Shown one piece after another: positions 54,961 to 63,979 of a stretch of 64,000 nucleotides of DNA (position 1 is its first letter; each line of letters starts with the position of its first letter). Both the position numbers and the translations under genes were made by a program. The notes beneath the pieces were generated by a model. That model was not told the origin of the DNA. It was given only the letters and a program-made list of their open reading frames with translations, and made no database searches. This DNA comes from Microvirga sp. VF16 (GTDB taxonomy: Bacteria; Pseudomonadota; Alphaproteobacteria; Rhizobiales; Beijerinckiaceae), in contig NZ_CP069356.1 in assembly GCF_016864375.1 (NCBI RefSeq), positions 62,001 through 126,000 of the forward strand, read 5' to 3'.

Positions 54961-55039
54961 TCCAACAGCATCGACCAGCCTTGCAGAAGCGTTTAATAAA
55001 TCCCTTGCCAACAGGGAGCCGTCCACACATGGCAGATAG

Positions 55040-55158
55040 TGTTGAAAAAGTCCGCAAGAGCCGTTTTTCGTGCGGCTGGCATACAGGATGCTGAGCCTGG
55101 TCTGGTACACTGACCCCAGTAATAGACCGACGCAGCAGTGCCCGGCAGTTTTTCAACA
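55040..55158. mobile_element. Possible 119-bp MITE or deleted IS remnant
   Basis: TGTTGAAAAA at 55040-55049 and TTTTTCAACA at 55149-55158 are perfect 10-bp inverted tips, and the bases just inside are also similar. The interior is noncoding. Tips of this kind occur on several IS5- and IS1182-like elements, and an IS1182 transposase remnant lies at 59341. The remaining gap to 55361 holds a GGAAGTAAGCTGAATGTCTG module at 55173 and no gene. Confidence 0.45.
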
Positions 55159-55361
55159 AAATCGGCACGAGACGGAAGTAAGCTGAATGTCTGTCCTGGC
55201 AAGGAACAGCAGACGTTCCTGGAAGACAGGGATCATCAGTACATGACCCGCTTTAGACGTTTTTGGTAAAGATACCGCGACTTCGCAGACGCGGCCCCTG
55301 AGATCGCATCGCAACGCGCCAGGTCACTCCCAAAGCGTAAGTTGGAACTCGAATAAGGACA

Positions 55362-56342
55362 TCACTCGATGACCGTATCGGCACCGCTGATCAGTGAGGG
55401 CGGGATGGCGATGCTGAGGGCCTTTGCCGTTTTTAGATTGATGGCCAACTCGACTTTCGTGACGAGTTGCACCGGCAGATTGGAAGGCTTCCCGCCGTTC
55501 AGGACCTGCCCGGCGTAGCTGCCGGCACGGCGATGCGATTGCGCGAAGTCGCCGCCATAACTCATCAGGCCACCTGCCGTGGGAAAGTCGCGGGACTGCG
55601 TGACCGCGGGCATGGAATAGCGAAAGCACAAATCGGCAAGCTGCGTACTGCGGAAAGCGAAGTAAGGATCCGAGGTGAAGACGAGCCCTCCTGCCTGCTC
55701 TTGGGTGGCGGCCAAGAACATCGCTTCAAACTCACCTTCGGTGCTGGCATTCATGACATGGAGCCGAACCCCGAGAGCCTCGGCGGCCGTCTGGAGGTTC
55801 CGCACCTGTGAGCCCGAGGTTGGGCTGGTCGGGTTGACAGCAACGGCGAAGGACGAAGCAGCCGGACGCAGCTCATGCATGAATTCCAGCCGCTTGCGTG
55901 AGACTTCCACGCTCAAACTCGAAACGCCGGTGAGATTGCCTCGCGGCCGCGACAGGCTGTCGACCACGCCGAGCGCGACGGGGTCGCCCCCCATCTCGAA
56001 GACAATGGTGATCGTCTTCGTCGCCGCTTTCGCAGCGAGCGCGGCAGGTGCGCCGCCGGACGCGACGAGGACAGTGACCTGTCGGCTGGCGAGATCAGCT
56101 GCCAGCGCGGGTAACCGGTCGTACCGGCCTTCTGCCCATCGGTATTCAATCGCTACATTGCGGCCCTCGACATAGCCGGCATCGGCAAGGCCTTCCCGGA
56201 ACGCCTTGAGGCGACTGTCGAACGGTCCGGGCGATTCCGGCGCGAGATAACCTATGACGGGCATTGCCGGAGTTTGCGCGCGCACCGGGAGTGTCCATGC
56301 CGCCGCACTGCCCAGCCATGCGAGCACGTCCCGCCGTCTCAT
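55362..56342 (-). CDS. Orphan ABC-type periplasmic binding protein, next to cyclase paralogue 2
   Basis: The 326-residue protein has an Arg-rich leader (MRRRDVLAWLGSAAAWTLPV), the ABC_sub_bind fold (MPVIGYLAPESPG, VVDSLSRPRGNLTGVSSLS) and the C-terminal VTKVELAINLKTAKALSIAI segment. It lies 171 bp downstream of a Cache/HAMP adenylate cyclase on the same strand. No permease or ATPase is close. The same pairing, in reverse gene order, is seen at 23091-26003. Confidence 0.82.
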   Translation of the reverse strand: MRRRDVLAWLGSAAAWTLPVRAQTPAMPVIGYLAPESPGPFDSRLKAFREGLADAGYVEGRNVAIEYRWAEGRYDRLPALAADLASRQVTVLVASGGAPAALAAKAATKTITIVFEMGGDPVALGVVDSLSRPRGNLTGVSSLSVEVSRKRLEFMHELRPAASSFAVAVNPTSPTSGSQVRNLQTAAEALGVRLHVMNASTEGEFEAMFLAATQEQAGGLVFTSDPYFAFRSTQLADLCFRYSMPAVTQSRDFPTAGGLMSYGGDFAQSHRRAGSYAGQVLNGGKPSNLPVQLVTKVELAINLKTAKALSIAIPPSLISGADTVIE

Positions 56343-56513
56343 CGCATCAGCATCTGGGCGTGAATGCGAGGGACATACGCGAGATGGGATTTCATTCCAG
56401 CCACTGTCATCCGGTCATCTTGCAGTTTTCAGGAGCATCCGACGACTTGCTGCCATCATAGCCGCAATAACCGTTTCACGAAACCAGTTTGAGCGACCCT
56501 AGAGGAGGGGCGA

Positions 56514-58259
56514 TCAAGAAGCTTCAGGCCGCTTAGCGAAGGCTACGCGGTACACTAGGAACTCTTCGTCGTAGCCCTTGATCAGACGCATGCCGATCGG
56601 GTGCACGGTGCGCTTGTCCTTAACCGCTTCCGCAACCGTCGCGTCTGCAAGGATCTCGCGATCCGAGGCCGACGCGCACAAGCGGGCGGCGAGGTTTACG
56701 ACGCTGCCGATGGCGGTGTAGTCGAACCGGCTCTCGTAGCCGATCCGCCCGACCGTGGCCGATCCCATGGCAAGTCCCATCCCGAACCCGATCCGGTAGC
56801 CTCGCTCCTGCCAGTCGACGATGAGTTTCTGCACGCTCACCTGCATCTCCACCGCCAGATCGACAGCCTGCAGTGCCGGCTCGGCGACGGAAACAGGGGC
56901 GTTGATCAGCAACATCAGCCCATCGCCCGAAAAGCTCGTGAGAGTGGCCGCATACTTGGTAATTATCTGGCCCAAAGCATGGTAGTACTCCGACAGGACG
57001 CTCATCACTTCGTCGGGAGCCGCTCTTGCCGAGAAAGCCGTAAAGCCCCTCAAATCGCAGAAGACAGTCACCACCTCGGCGCGGCGGCCTTCGAGCACGT
57101 CGTCGTCGCCCGTGCGGTCAACCAGCTCCGCCACCTGGGGCGCCAGAAACCGCTTGAGTTTGGCAATTCGCTCCTGGCGTTCCTGCGACACTGCGAGTCC
57201 GGCCGCCATTGCGTTGAAGCTTTCGGCCAGCCGCTGAAGTTCGTCTCCTGTGTTGATTTCAATCCGGTGGTCGAACTGTCCGGCACCGATGCGTTCGGTG
57301 CCTTCCTCGAGCAAGTGGACCGGCTTGGTCATCCGGCTGGCGAGAACATAGGCCAGCAGGCCTGCGAAGGCGGCACCGGCGAGAAGAAGCCCGCTCGTTC
57401 TCCACAGAGCCGCATAAATCGGCCTGAAGGCTTCGGTGAGAGGCTGCTCGACCACAACGGTCCAATCGGGGCCCGTTACGGGTGTGGCGGCCGCCGCAAC
57501 GGCTATGCCCGCTGCGTTCCGACTCGTTGCCACATCCGCACCGGCGCGCCTCACTGCCTCCCGGATCTCCCGAAAGGGAGCGAGCGTGGTCTCATCGGCA
57601 CCCCGCAGCACAAGGCTGATGTCTGGATGGGCCACGAGCCGCCCCGGCTCATCAAGCACGAAGGCGTGGCCCGTCTGTCCGATCCTGATGGCCGCGATCA
57701 CGTCCCAGATCAGCTTCAGGTTCACCTCGGCGACAACCATGCCGACGGACGGCCGGTTACCGGACATCGCGATCGTCATGTAGGGCTCGGAGTCTCGATA
57801 GTAGCTCACCTTGCCATACCAGAGCCCGGCCGAGCGGGCTCCTGCAACCGCCACGTCGGCGGAGCTGTCCACCCGGCTCTCGTTCCGGTTCAAGCCTATG
57901 CGCGAGACATACAGACGTTCGCGACCATTGCCGTCGATCAGGGTGAGGCTGACGATGGCCGGCACCTGTCGCAGCAGACGCAAGGCATCTATGCGCCGCC
58001 TCTCGTCCGGTTCTCCGGTCCAGGGGAGTTGAACCAACCAGCCCAGCTGATTGGTGATGCCGTCGAGGAAGCCCTGGATCTTGGTTCCCGCTGACCTCGC
58101 CTCGACACCCAGAAGCTGCTCGAGCCTCGTACGTTGATCGCGATAGCCAAACCACGCCTCACTAACGCCATTGGTTGCGAGTGGGATGACCACGGCCAGA
58201 AACAGCACGAGGAAGTATTTCTGAAAGAGGCCACGGAATCGCAGATGCTGCCTGGCCAT
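56514..58259 (-). CDS. Membrane adenylate cyclase with Cache sensor, HAMP and class III catalytic domain (paralogue 2)
   Basis: The 581-residue protein is collinear with and strongly similar to the product of 23091-24842: N-terminal helix YFLVLFLAVVIPLATNG, Cache-like periplasmic domain, second helix LLLAGAAFAGLLAYVLA, HAMP (RMTKPVHLLEEGTERIGAGQ), cyclase motifs FCDLRGFTAFS, FSGDGLM and FDYTAIGSVVNLAARL. Catalytic residues are all present, so it should be active and make cAMP. Similarity covers the periplasmic part too, so ligands may be related. Confidence 0.88.
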   Translation of the reverse strand: MARQHLRFRGLFQKYFLVLFLAVVIPLATNGVSEAWFGYRDQRTRLEQLLGVEARSAGTKIQGFLDGITNQLGWLVQLPWTGEPDERRRIDALRLLRQVPAIVSLTLIDGNGRERLYVSRIGLNRNESRVDSSADVAVAGARSAGLWYGKVSYYRDSEPYMTIAMSGNRPSVGMVVAEVNLKLIWDVIAAIRIGQTGHAFVLDEPGRLVAHPDISLVLRGADETTLAPFREIREAVRRAGADVATSRNAAGIAVAAAATPVTGPDWTVVVEQPLTEAFRPIYAALWRTSGLLLAGAAFAGLLAYVLASRMTKPVHLLEEGTERIGAGQFDHRIEINTGDELQRLAESFNAMAAGLAVSQERQERIAKLKRFLAPQVAELVDRTGDDDVLEGRRAEVVTVFCDLRGFTAFSARAAPDEVMSVLSEYYHALGQIITKYAATLTSFSGDGLMLLINAPVSVAEPALQAVDLAVEMQVSVQKLIVDWQERGYRIGFGMGLAMGSATVGRIGYESRFDYTAIGSVVNLAARLCASASDREILADATVAEAVKDKRTVHPIGMRLIKGYDEEFLVYRVAFAKRPEAS

Positions 58260-58579
58260 GATCTATGCGCCTCAGCCGGGTTCGCCGAAGACCCGCTGGG
58301 GCGGCAACGCAGGGATCGCATGGTGCGTCGAAACGGAAGGCGAATAGATCATCAAGATCCCTAGACCCGCAGCTGTCGTATTCCAGCGATTATGAAGCCA
58401 AGGGCGGCAACATGCCAGTAATTTGCCACTATAGAATGCAACTATTCTTTGCCCTTGGCACCTTAATCCGAAGAGCATATTCCGCCTTCCGATCACTAAA
58501 CTAGGCGCCACCCTGGGGTCACGTTCCTGAATCTCCTGGCCATTCTCTTTCTGCTCTGGCCCCAATCCGACCAGACAAC
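58260..58579. other. Intergenic 320 bp, no recognised gene
   Basis: This is the leader region of cyclase paralogue 2 and the junction with the truncated integrase. No repeat, hairpin or promoter is convincing here. Confidence 0.4.
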
Positions 58580-59104
58580 TTACATGACTGTCCTTCGGTA
58601 GATCATCGAGGCTTTGGTCCGCCGCAGTGAGTGTGTGCCGTAGGCCAAGGGATCCAGCCCAATCGCACGAAGCCAGGATCCGAGCAGGCGAGCGTACTGG
58701 CGCGTAGTCATGGATCTCTGCCGATTGATCCGGCTTGGAAACAGCGGCTCGCCCTTATGCAGGTCCTTCTTCTTGAGCCAGCGCCCTACAGCCTCGCGGG
58801 TCTGCTCCGTGATCTCATACTGAGCGGGTCTCCCTGTCTTCCGCTGGATCACGGTGGCGCGGGATCGCACCCGCCCATTGAGCGCCACATCATCCACTCG
58901 GAGCGCGATGAGGTCACAGGCGCGCAGCTTGCTGTCGAGCGCGAGGTTAAACAGAGCCAGATCCCGAACACGTTGCGCAACCTGGAGTCTGACCCGAATG
59001 GACCAGATCTCCTTAGCCTTGAGAGGCGGCTTGGGTCCAATCAGCTTGCCTCGGTCCCAAGGTGTGGTAGTTCGGCAAGTGTGGTCAGCGATCATGTCTT
59101 GCAT
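58580..59104 (-). pseudogene. Tyrosine recombinase (phage-type integrase), C-terminally truncated
   Basis: The frame from ATG 59104 (MQDMIADHTCRTTTPWDRGK) encodes the small integrase type common in rhizobial genomes. It has the first catalytic Arg in LDSKLRACDLIALRVDD and the HxxR pair in YGTHSLRRTKASMIYRRT. It then ends abruptly. The normal continuation with the second His and the nucleophilic Tyr is absent, so it is inactive. Confidence 0.7.
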
Positions 59105-59340
59105 TGCAGTGCTCCTGAAGCGAAGCCCCCCGCAATGAACCTTGGCCGTTCTGCCGACAAATCCCAGACTGAGCATACCTCCCAAACTCTTCGTCAGCTT
59201 ACCAAGGTAAGCCGGACGTCTCTTACTTTGCTCCGATCTCCTGCTCGTGACCGAGGTCGTGTGAAAACGCGATTTCGAGCAACGTGCGATGGCCGCTGTT
59301 TGCGTGTACATCCCTGGCCTGAGTTGGCCGGCATGGGAGG

Positions 59341-59859
59341 TCAGGCTGCCAGCGCTTTGAGCAGAGGCCTGACACCCAGGATGTTGATCATCCGCTTCAG
59401 GTTGTAGGCCAGCACGTGCAGGCTCATCTCGGTTTTGACCTTCTCCAGGGTCTTCATCAGGAAATGGGTACTGCCCATCCAGGCCTTGATGGTCCCGAAC
59501 GGATGCTCCACCGTCTGCCGGCGAATGAGCATGGCCTCTGGCATGCGCTCGAGCCGATCTTGCATCCGGTCGAGCACATCTTCGTGCTGCCGGCGCCTCA
59601 CCCGCTTGTGCGTGTCTGGCGAGCATCGCGGCTTGAAGACGCAACTCGGACAGGCGGTCAGGTTGCGGTAATGATCGATGGTGTCCCGCCGATCTGAACG
59701 CACCTTGCCCTTCGTCAGGTGCTGGCCGGCCGGGCAGATGTAGCGGTCATGCTCGACGTCATAGACGAAGTCCTGCCCGGTAAACAGGCCGCGGTTGGTG
59801 TTGCCGGAGGTCTGCGTCTTGGGAACATAGGGCACGACACCGGTGCCCTCGCAGGCCAG
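59341..59859 (-). pseudogene. IS1182-family transposase, C-terminal remnant
   Basis: About 170 codons survive: YVPKTQTSGNTNRGLFTGQD, the cysteine-rich CPAGQHLTKGKV...CPSCVFKPRC stretch, and RRQTVEHPFGTIKAWMG with the catalytic Glu, followed by the LKRMINILG tail. The N-terminal two thirds are missing because the IS6-type element begins exactly at 59860. Confidence 0.72.
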
Positions 59860-59907
59860 GGTACTGTCAAGTTGGCTTAACCCGAAGCCTGTGGCAGGGT
59901 CTTGGGC

Positions 59908-60169
59908 ATGAGCACCACGTCCAACCTCTACCGCGGCTTTCGCTTTCCGGCCGAGATCATCAATCAGGCCGTCTGGTTGTATCACTGCTTCAGCCTGAGC
60001 TTACGCGAAGTCGAGTTGATCCTCGCGGCGCGAGGCATCGTGGTCAGCTACGAGACCATCCGTGAGTGGAGCCTGCGCTTCGGGCGCGCCTATGCCAGCA
60101 GCCTCAAGCGGCGCCGGCCGCAACCCGGCGACAAATGGTTTCTGGACGAGGTGTTCGTTCGTATTAAGT
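59908..60169 (+). pseudogene. IS6-family transposase, N-terminal part
   Basis: The frame from ATG 59908 encodes FRFPAEIINQAVWLYHCFSL, LREVELILAARGIVVSYETI and GDKWFLDEVFVRI, the start of an IS6-type DDE transposase up to the first catalytic Asp. It is cut by the IS481 element at 60170. Confidence 0.75.
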
Positions 60170-61258
60170 TGTCTGGTGGCGGAACGTTGTTGGGACCAAG
60201 TGCGTTGCGCGATTGAGGAGTATGCTTGGCGCTTTGACGGCCTGCGGCGCCGAGCTCCTCATCGCAGGAGGACATGATGCACTCCCTTCATCCGCAAGCC
60301 CGCACCACTCCAGCCGTCCGCCAGGAGATTGCCCGCTCATCCGAGCCGACGGGCGTGCTGGCCCAGCGCTTCAGTGTGAGCACCGAGACGGTCCGCAAAT
60401 GGCGCAAGCGCGGCCCCAAAGACTGTCAGGACCACAGCAGCCGGCCGCACAAGCTGCCCTGGAGGGCCACCGAGGAGGAACGCGCCATCGTCTGCGCCCT
60501 GAGGCAGGCCACCGGCTTTCCGCTCGACGATCTGACCTTCGTGGTCACGCATTTCCTGCCGCATCTCAACCGTGATGCGGTCTACCGCATCCTCAAGGCT
60601 GAAGGCTTAGGCCGCCTGCCACCGGCGCAGCAGCGCCAGCGCCGGAGCGGCACCTTCAAGGACTACGATCTCGGCTTCGTGCACATGGACATCAAACACC
60701 TGCCCAAGCTGAGAACCGCCAATGGCGAGAGCCGCAAACGCTTCCTCTATGTCGCCATCGACCGCTGCTCGCGCTGGGTGCACCTGGCCGTCAAAGACGA
60801 CGAGCTGGCCATAAGCGCGATTGCCTTCCTCAAAGAAGCGATCCGCGCGTTTCCCTTCAAGGTCACCCACGTGCTCACCGACCGTGGCTCGTGCTTTACC
60901 GCTGATGGCTTCGAGGACGCCTGCCACCAGTTGAAGGTGGAGCATCGCAGGACCAAGCCCTACACGCCGCAAACCAACGGTCTCGCCGAGCGCTTCAATG
61001 GACGGGTGCAGCGTGAAGTGCTCGGCATCACGATCTACAGCCATGGGGATCTGGAGACGCTGCTCAAGGGCTTCAACCAAGCCTACAACAGAAGACGCCA
61101 GCGCGTGCTCAAGGGGCGATCACCGGACGAGGTCGTGCGAAGCCGCTTGGTCGCTGAGCCGAAGCTGGCCAATCGGCGCGCGAAGCCACCCGATCCACAC
61201 GCTTTGCCTCAAGCCCTCCAGGTCGTCGCTCACGCCAAGGAGGTCTCGCATCCAGACA
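60170..61258 (+). mobile_element. IS481-family insertion sequence, copy B
   Basis: Same 1,089-bp element as 11591-12679, same orientation, differing at five clustered positions. There is no clean 6-bp target duplication: the left flank ends TTAAGT and the right begins AGTTCG, sharing only AGT. About 110 codons of the host IS6 transposase are missing around it, so the junctions have been rearranged. Confidence 0.82.
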
Positions 61259-61299
61259 AGTTCGGCATGCCCAAAGGTTCCTCGCCACTCACAGCCTGA
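60277..61299 (+). CDS. IS481-family transposase, copy B
   Basis: The 340-residue protein is the same as copy A through ...VSHPDK and then gains twelve residues (FGMPKGSSPLTA) read from the flanking IS6 sequence before a stop at 61299. The DDE motifs HMDIKHL, LTDRGSCF and GLAERFNG are intact. The five base differences from copy A, all synonymous, lie in the PYTPQTNG codons. Confidence 0.88.
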   Translation: MHSLHPQARTTPAVRQEIARSSEPTGVLAQRFSVSTETVRKWRKRGPKDCQDHSSRPHKLPWRATEEERAIVCALRQATGFPLDDLTFVVTHFLPHLNRDAVYRILKAEGLGRLPPAQQRQRRSGTFKDYDLGFVHMDIKHLPKLRTANGESRKRFLYVAIDRCSRWVHLAVKDDELAISAIAFLKEAIRAFPFKVTHVLTDRGSCFTADGFEDACHQLKVEHRRTKPYTPQTNGLAERFNGRVQREVLGITIYSHGDLETLLKGFNQAYNRRRQRVLKGRSPDEVVRSRLVAEPKLANRRAKPPDPHALPQALQVVAHAKEVSHPDKFGMPKGSSPLTA

Positions 61300-61415
61300 T
61301 CCACAACCACTTCCAACTTCGCCGTCACCGTGTTTCCGTCAACGAGTACCGCGACGCCCGCGATCGCGCCTCTATCGCTTGGCGTGATGCGACGGGTGCT
61401 GCCCTTATAGGCTAA
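61259..61415 (+). pseudogene. IS6-family transposase, C-terminal part
   Basis: The frame reads VRHAQRFLATHSLIHNHFQL, RRHRVSVNEYRDARDRASIA, then a short tail and stop at 61413-61415, the C terminus of IS6-type transposases. The middle region with the second Asp and the Glu of the DDE triad is absent. Confidence 0.72.
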
Positions 61416-61657
61416 TGTGAACCGCCTCGATGGCGTCCCAGACGGCAGCTTTGTCTGTTCGGCGCCAAGTTGACAGTACCATTATCAGGATGCGCAGCCA
61501 TCCACTAACCCTTGACTATGTCCGTCGACGAACGGCAGAAGGTAAAGGCAAGATGGAGATCATTCGTTGTCTCAAGCGCTTTGTCGCACGGGAGATCTTT
61601 GGCTATCTCTGCCGAGCCAGAAGGGATCCCACGACGGTCCCTTCGACCTCTTGACCT

Positions 61658-62680
61658 CTATAGGAGCATCAATGCGGCTGAAAGAGCCTTCACAAAGCGC
61701 TTAGTGGCATCCGGATCAGATTTGGGCCCTTCCTCACCAAGAACGCTCTGCACCTCGGCATCAGTTGGGACATTCGCGCCCTGTCGCGTGCAGGTGATAG
61801 ACGATGCCGCAACTGCATATCGGAGGGTCTGCTGCAGTTCGGCGACGGTCAGGTCCTGAAACCGGCAATGAGGCAGACGCCCGATCTTGGCAAGGTAGGC
61901 CAAGGCAGCCGCATGGAAGGTGTCTCCCGCTCCAACGGTATCGACAACGGCGACCTTACGACCTGGGACCACGACGGGCATCTGTCCGCGAAGATAGCCG
62001 GTTGCGCCGGTTGCTCCATGTGTCACCAGGATCAGTGAGGGGCCAGCTGTGTGCCACCTCCGCACAAGGGCTTCGACATCGACGTCCGGGCCATAGGCTG
62101 TAACAAGATCCTCATCGCTTGCCTTGACGATATTGGCATAAGGAAGGAAAGCCTCGAAGCGATAACGCCATTCCTCCAGGTCGGGGGTCACTGTCCGCCG
62201 GACATTCGGATCAACCGAGATGGTCAGACGTCCCGCCTCCCGTCTGGCCAGAGCGAGATAGGCATCCGCGACCGGCGCAACAGCCATCGTATACGAGCCG
62301 AACGTGATAGCCTCGATGGTGTCAGGAAGCATTGGCGGCAAATCTGCCTCCGTGACGTGACGATCAGCTTTGCCTTCGCCGTGAAAGGAATAGGCCGGAT
62401 GACCCGTATCATCGGTTGCCACGACGCTGATCGTTGTCAGCCGCTCCGAGCGGACAGCGTAGGCGAGATCTACATCCTCGGATGCTAGCGATTCCGCTAA
62501 AGCACGGCCGAAATGATCAGCCGAAATGCCTCCGTAGAAAGAGGAGCGTTCGCCGAGGCGCGACAGTGCAATGGCAACATTGAAGGGCGACCCGCCAAGG
62601 GCGATCTCCGTCTTGAGGCAGCCCAATGGACCGTCATGAACGAAAAGGTCGATCAGAGCTTCACCACATACGAGGATCAT
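61658..62680 (-). CDS. PfkB-family sugar kinase (fructokinase-like)
   Basis: The 340-residue kinase has the N-terminal signature GGSPFNVAIALSRLG and the C-terminal PfkB signature DTVGAGDTFHAAALAYL with the catalytic Asp. The opening ILVCGEALIDLF is typical of bacterial fructokinases, so phosphorylation of fructose or a related sugar by ATP is likely. It is 75 bp downstream of the ROK regulator gene on the same strand, probably in one operon. The C-terminal tail after about residue 315 is longer than usual. Confidence 0.85.
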   Translation of the reverse strand: MILVCGEALIDLFVHDGPLGCLKTEIALGGSPFNVAIALSRLGERSSFYGGISADHFGRALAESLASEDVDLAYAVRSERLTTISVVATDDTGHPAYSFHGEGKADRHVTEADLPPMLPDTIEAITFGSYTMAVAPVADAYLALARREAGRLTISVDPNVRRTVTPDLEEWRYRFEAFLPYANIVKASDEDLVTAYGPDVDVEALVRRWHTAGPSLILVTHGATGATGYLRGQMPVVVPGRKVAVVDTVGAGDTFHAAALAYLAKIGRLPHCRFQDLTVAELQQTLRYAVAASSITCTRQGANVPTDAEVQSVLGEEGPKSDPDATKRFVKALSAALMLL

Positions 62681-62755
62681 GCTCGCATCTCACACAGTTA
62701 GGAAATCGGCAGACAATCGATTGGGGTCTGAGCCCGGGCCGGACGCCTCGGCGCA

Positions 62756-63979
62756 TCAAACCTCCTCCTTGAACAGCACGTCGCGATCGAGAAGATATTT
62801 CGCGAAGAGCGGCAGACTGGCTCCTCCGATCGCGCGGGCGTTGGCGCCGATGGAGCCCTCAAGAATCTGAAACGGTGAAAGGCCCTGAAGATCGATCTCG
62901 GCAATCCGCTCGCGTGTTCGCGCCACAAGTTGACGACACACATCTGGAGGAAAGGCACCATCGATGATCGCCGCTCCGAAATCAATGACCGAAACGGACG
63001 CCACAATGGCGTGGGCCAACCCATAGGCGGCTTCGTCGATCCACTCGTCGAGCAACGGGCCGATGGGTTGCCACTTCGACGGAGATTGGAAGATCGACAA
63101 TGGATCATGGCCCTTGGACGCAAGACGCTCCTCAAGGCGCACCAGAGATGCCAGGGCAATTAGTTGCTGTGAGCCGCCGGCGCTCCCGACTCCTGCGCCT
63201 TTGTAACACGGGATGGGCATTGATCCGACAGCCCCAGCATTGCCAAAGCGGCCGGGATAGAGGCTTCGCCCCAGAACGATCCCGCCGCCGATGAAGGAGC
63301 CAACGAAGAAATAGACGAAGTCAGGGTGCTCGCGCCCGATCCCAAAGGTGAGCTCGGCGCCACAGGCGGCCGTGGCATCGTTGGAGACGATAACGGGGAA
63401 GGGACTCAGGGCGCTGATCTCGGCTTGCATGTCGAAATTGCGCCAGGCGTCCAGCACCTCTTGTGGCGCGCCCAATGCCTCGGTCCAGTTCCAAAGCTCG
63501 TACGGAGTGGCGACTCCAATCCCGGCAATGCGTTGGAGTTCCGCATCGCTGAGACCTTTGGTGATTTCCGCCAAGCCGCTGCCAAGTTTTGTGAGCAACC
63601 CTTCCGGGGTTGGATAGGGATAGGCCCAATGAATTTCGCGGCAGACAGTCCCGGCAAAGTCCATGAAGACCAGGTTGGCACTCCGGCGCCCAATCTTGAG
63701 GCCGATGGAATATGCACCGGTCGGATCAATTTGGAGAGGAACGGAGGGCTGGCCGACCCGACCCCGCTGCGGCGACATCCGCAAGAGCAAGCCGTCCGCC
63801 TCAAGGGCTCGCACGATTACGGAGACAGTCTGAGCTGACAGGCCCGTTGCCCGCGTGATGTCAGCCTTGGATAGGTTCTCGTGCCGGCGCACGAGGGAGA
63901 GGATCAGGCGTTCGTTATAGGCGCGGACACCCGTGAGATTGCTACCCCTCGCCCTGTCCTGGGTCGCAGTATGAGCCAT
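62756..63979 (-). CDS. ROK-family transcriptional regulator
   Basis: The 407-residue protein has an N-terminal winged helix-turn-helix (ERLILSLVRRHENLSKADIT, RATGLSAQTVSVIVRALEAD) followed by a ROK sugar-kinase-like domain (ISNDATAACGAEL-type segment, FVGSFIGGGIVLG, GNAGAVGSMP). The usual zinc-binding cysteine motif of ROK proteins is not evident. It likely senses the sugar phosphorylated by the adjacent kinase. ATG 63979 is taken as start; ATG 63997, at the window edge, would add six residues, and further upstream sequence is not visible. Confidence 0.83.
   Translation of the reverse strand: MAHTATQDRARGSNLTGVRAYNERLILSLVRRHENLSKADITRATGLSAQTVSVIVRALEADGLLLRMSPQRGRVGQPSVPLQIDPTGAYSIGLKIGRRSANLVFMDFAGTVCREIHWAYPYPTPEGLLTKLGSGLAEITKGLSDAELQRIAGIGVATPYELWNWTEALGAPQEVLDAWRNFDMQAEISALSPFPVIVSNDATAACGAELTFGIGREHPDFVYFFVGSFIGGGIVLGRSLYPGRFGNAGAVGSMPIPCYKGAGVGSAGGSQQLIALASLVRLEERLASKGHDPLSIFQSPSKWQPIGPLLDEWIDEAAYGLAHAIVASVSVIDFGAAIIDGAFPPDVCRQLVARTRERIAEIDLQGLSPFQILEGSIGANARAIGGASLPLFAKYLLDRDVLFKEEV

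Larger units (their letters stand above)
52262..55034. mobile_element. IS110-family double element, copy B
   Basis: This is the same sequence as 8803-11575, offset by 43,459 bp, in the same orientation. The outer repeats are at 52270-52283 and 55014-55027, the inner ones at 53567-53579 and 54948-54960. Left of it CAAAGGTCTGCCTTTG forms a palindrome reaching the junction; copy A has AAGGTCTCCTT there. Coding content is identical to copy A. Confidence 0.88.
59860..61480 (+). mobile_element. IS6-family element, internally deleted and carrying an IS481 element
   Basis: Inverted repeats GGTACTGTCAAGTTGGC (59860-59876) and GCCAAGTTGACAGTACC (61464-61480) match at 16 of 17 positions. Inside are the two ends of an IS6-type transposase gene separated by an IS481 element. 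No 8-bp target repeat is found outside, and the flanks are unrelated (IS1182 remnant on the left only), so deletion or replicative rearrangement has removed neighbouring DNA. Confidence 0.72.

Noticed and set aside
8803..55034. Classical composite transposon bounded by the IS110 blocks
   Set aside because: IS110-family elements are not known to move DNA between two copies as IS10-type composites do; homologous recombination is the more likely consequence.
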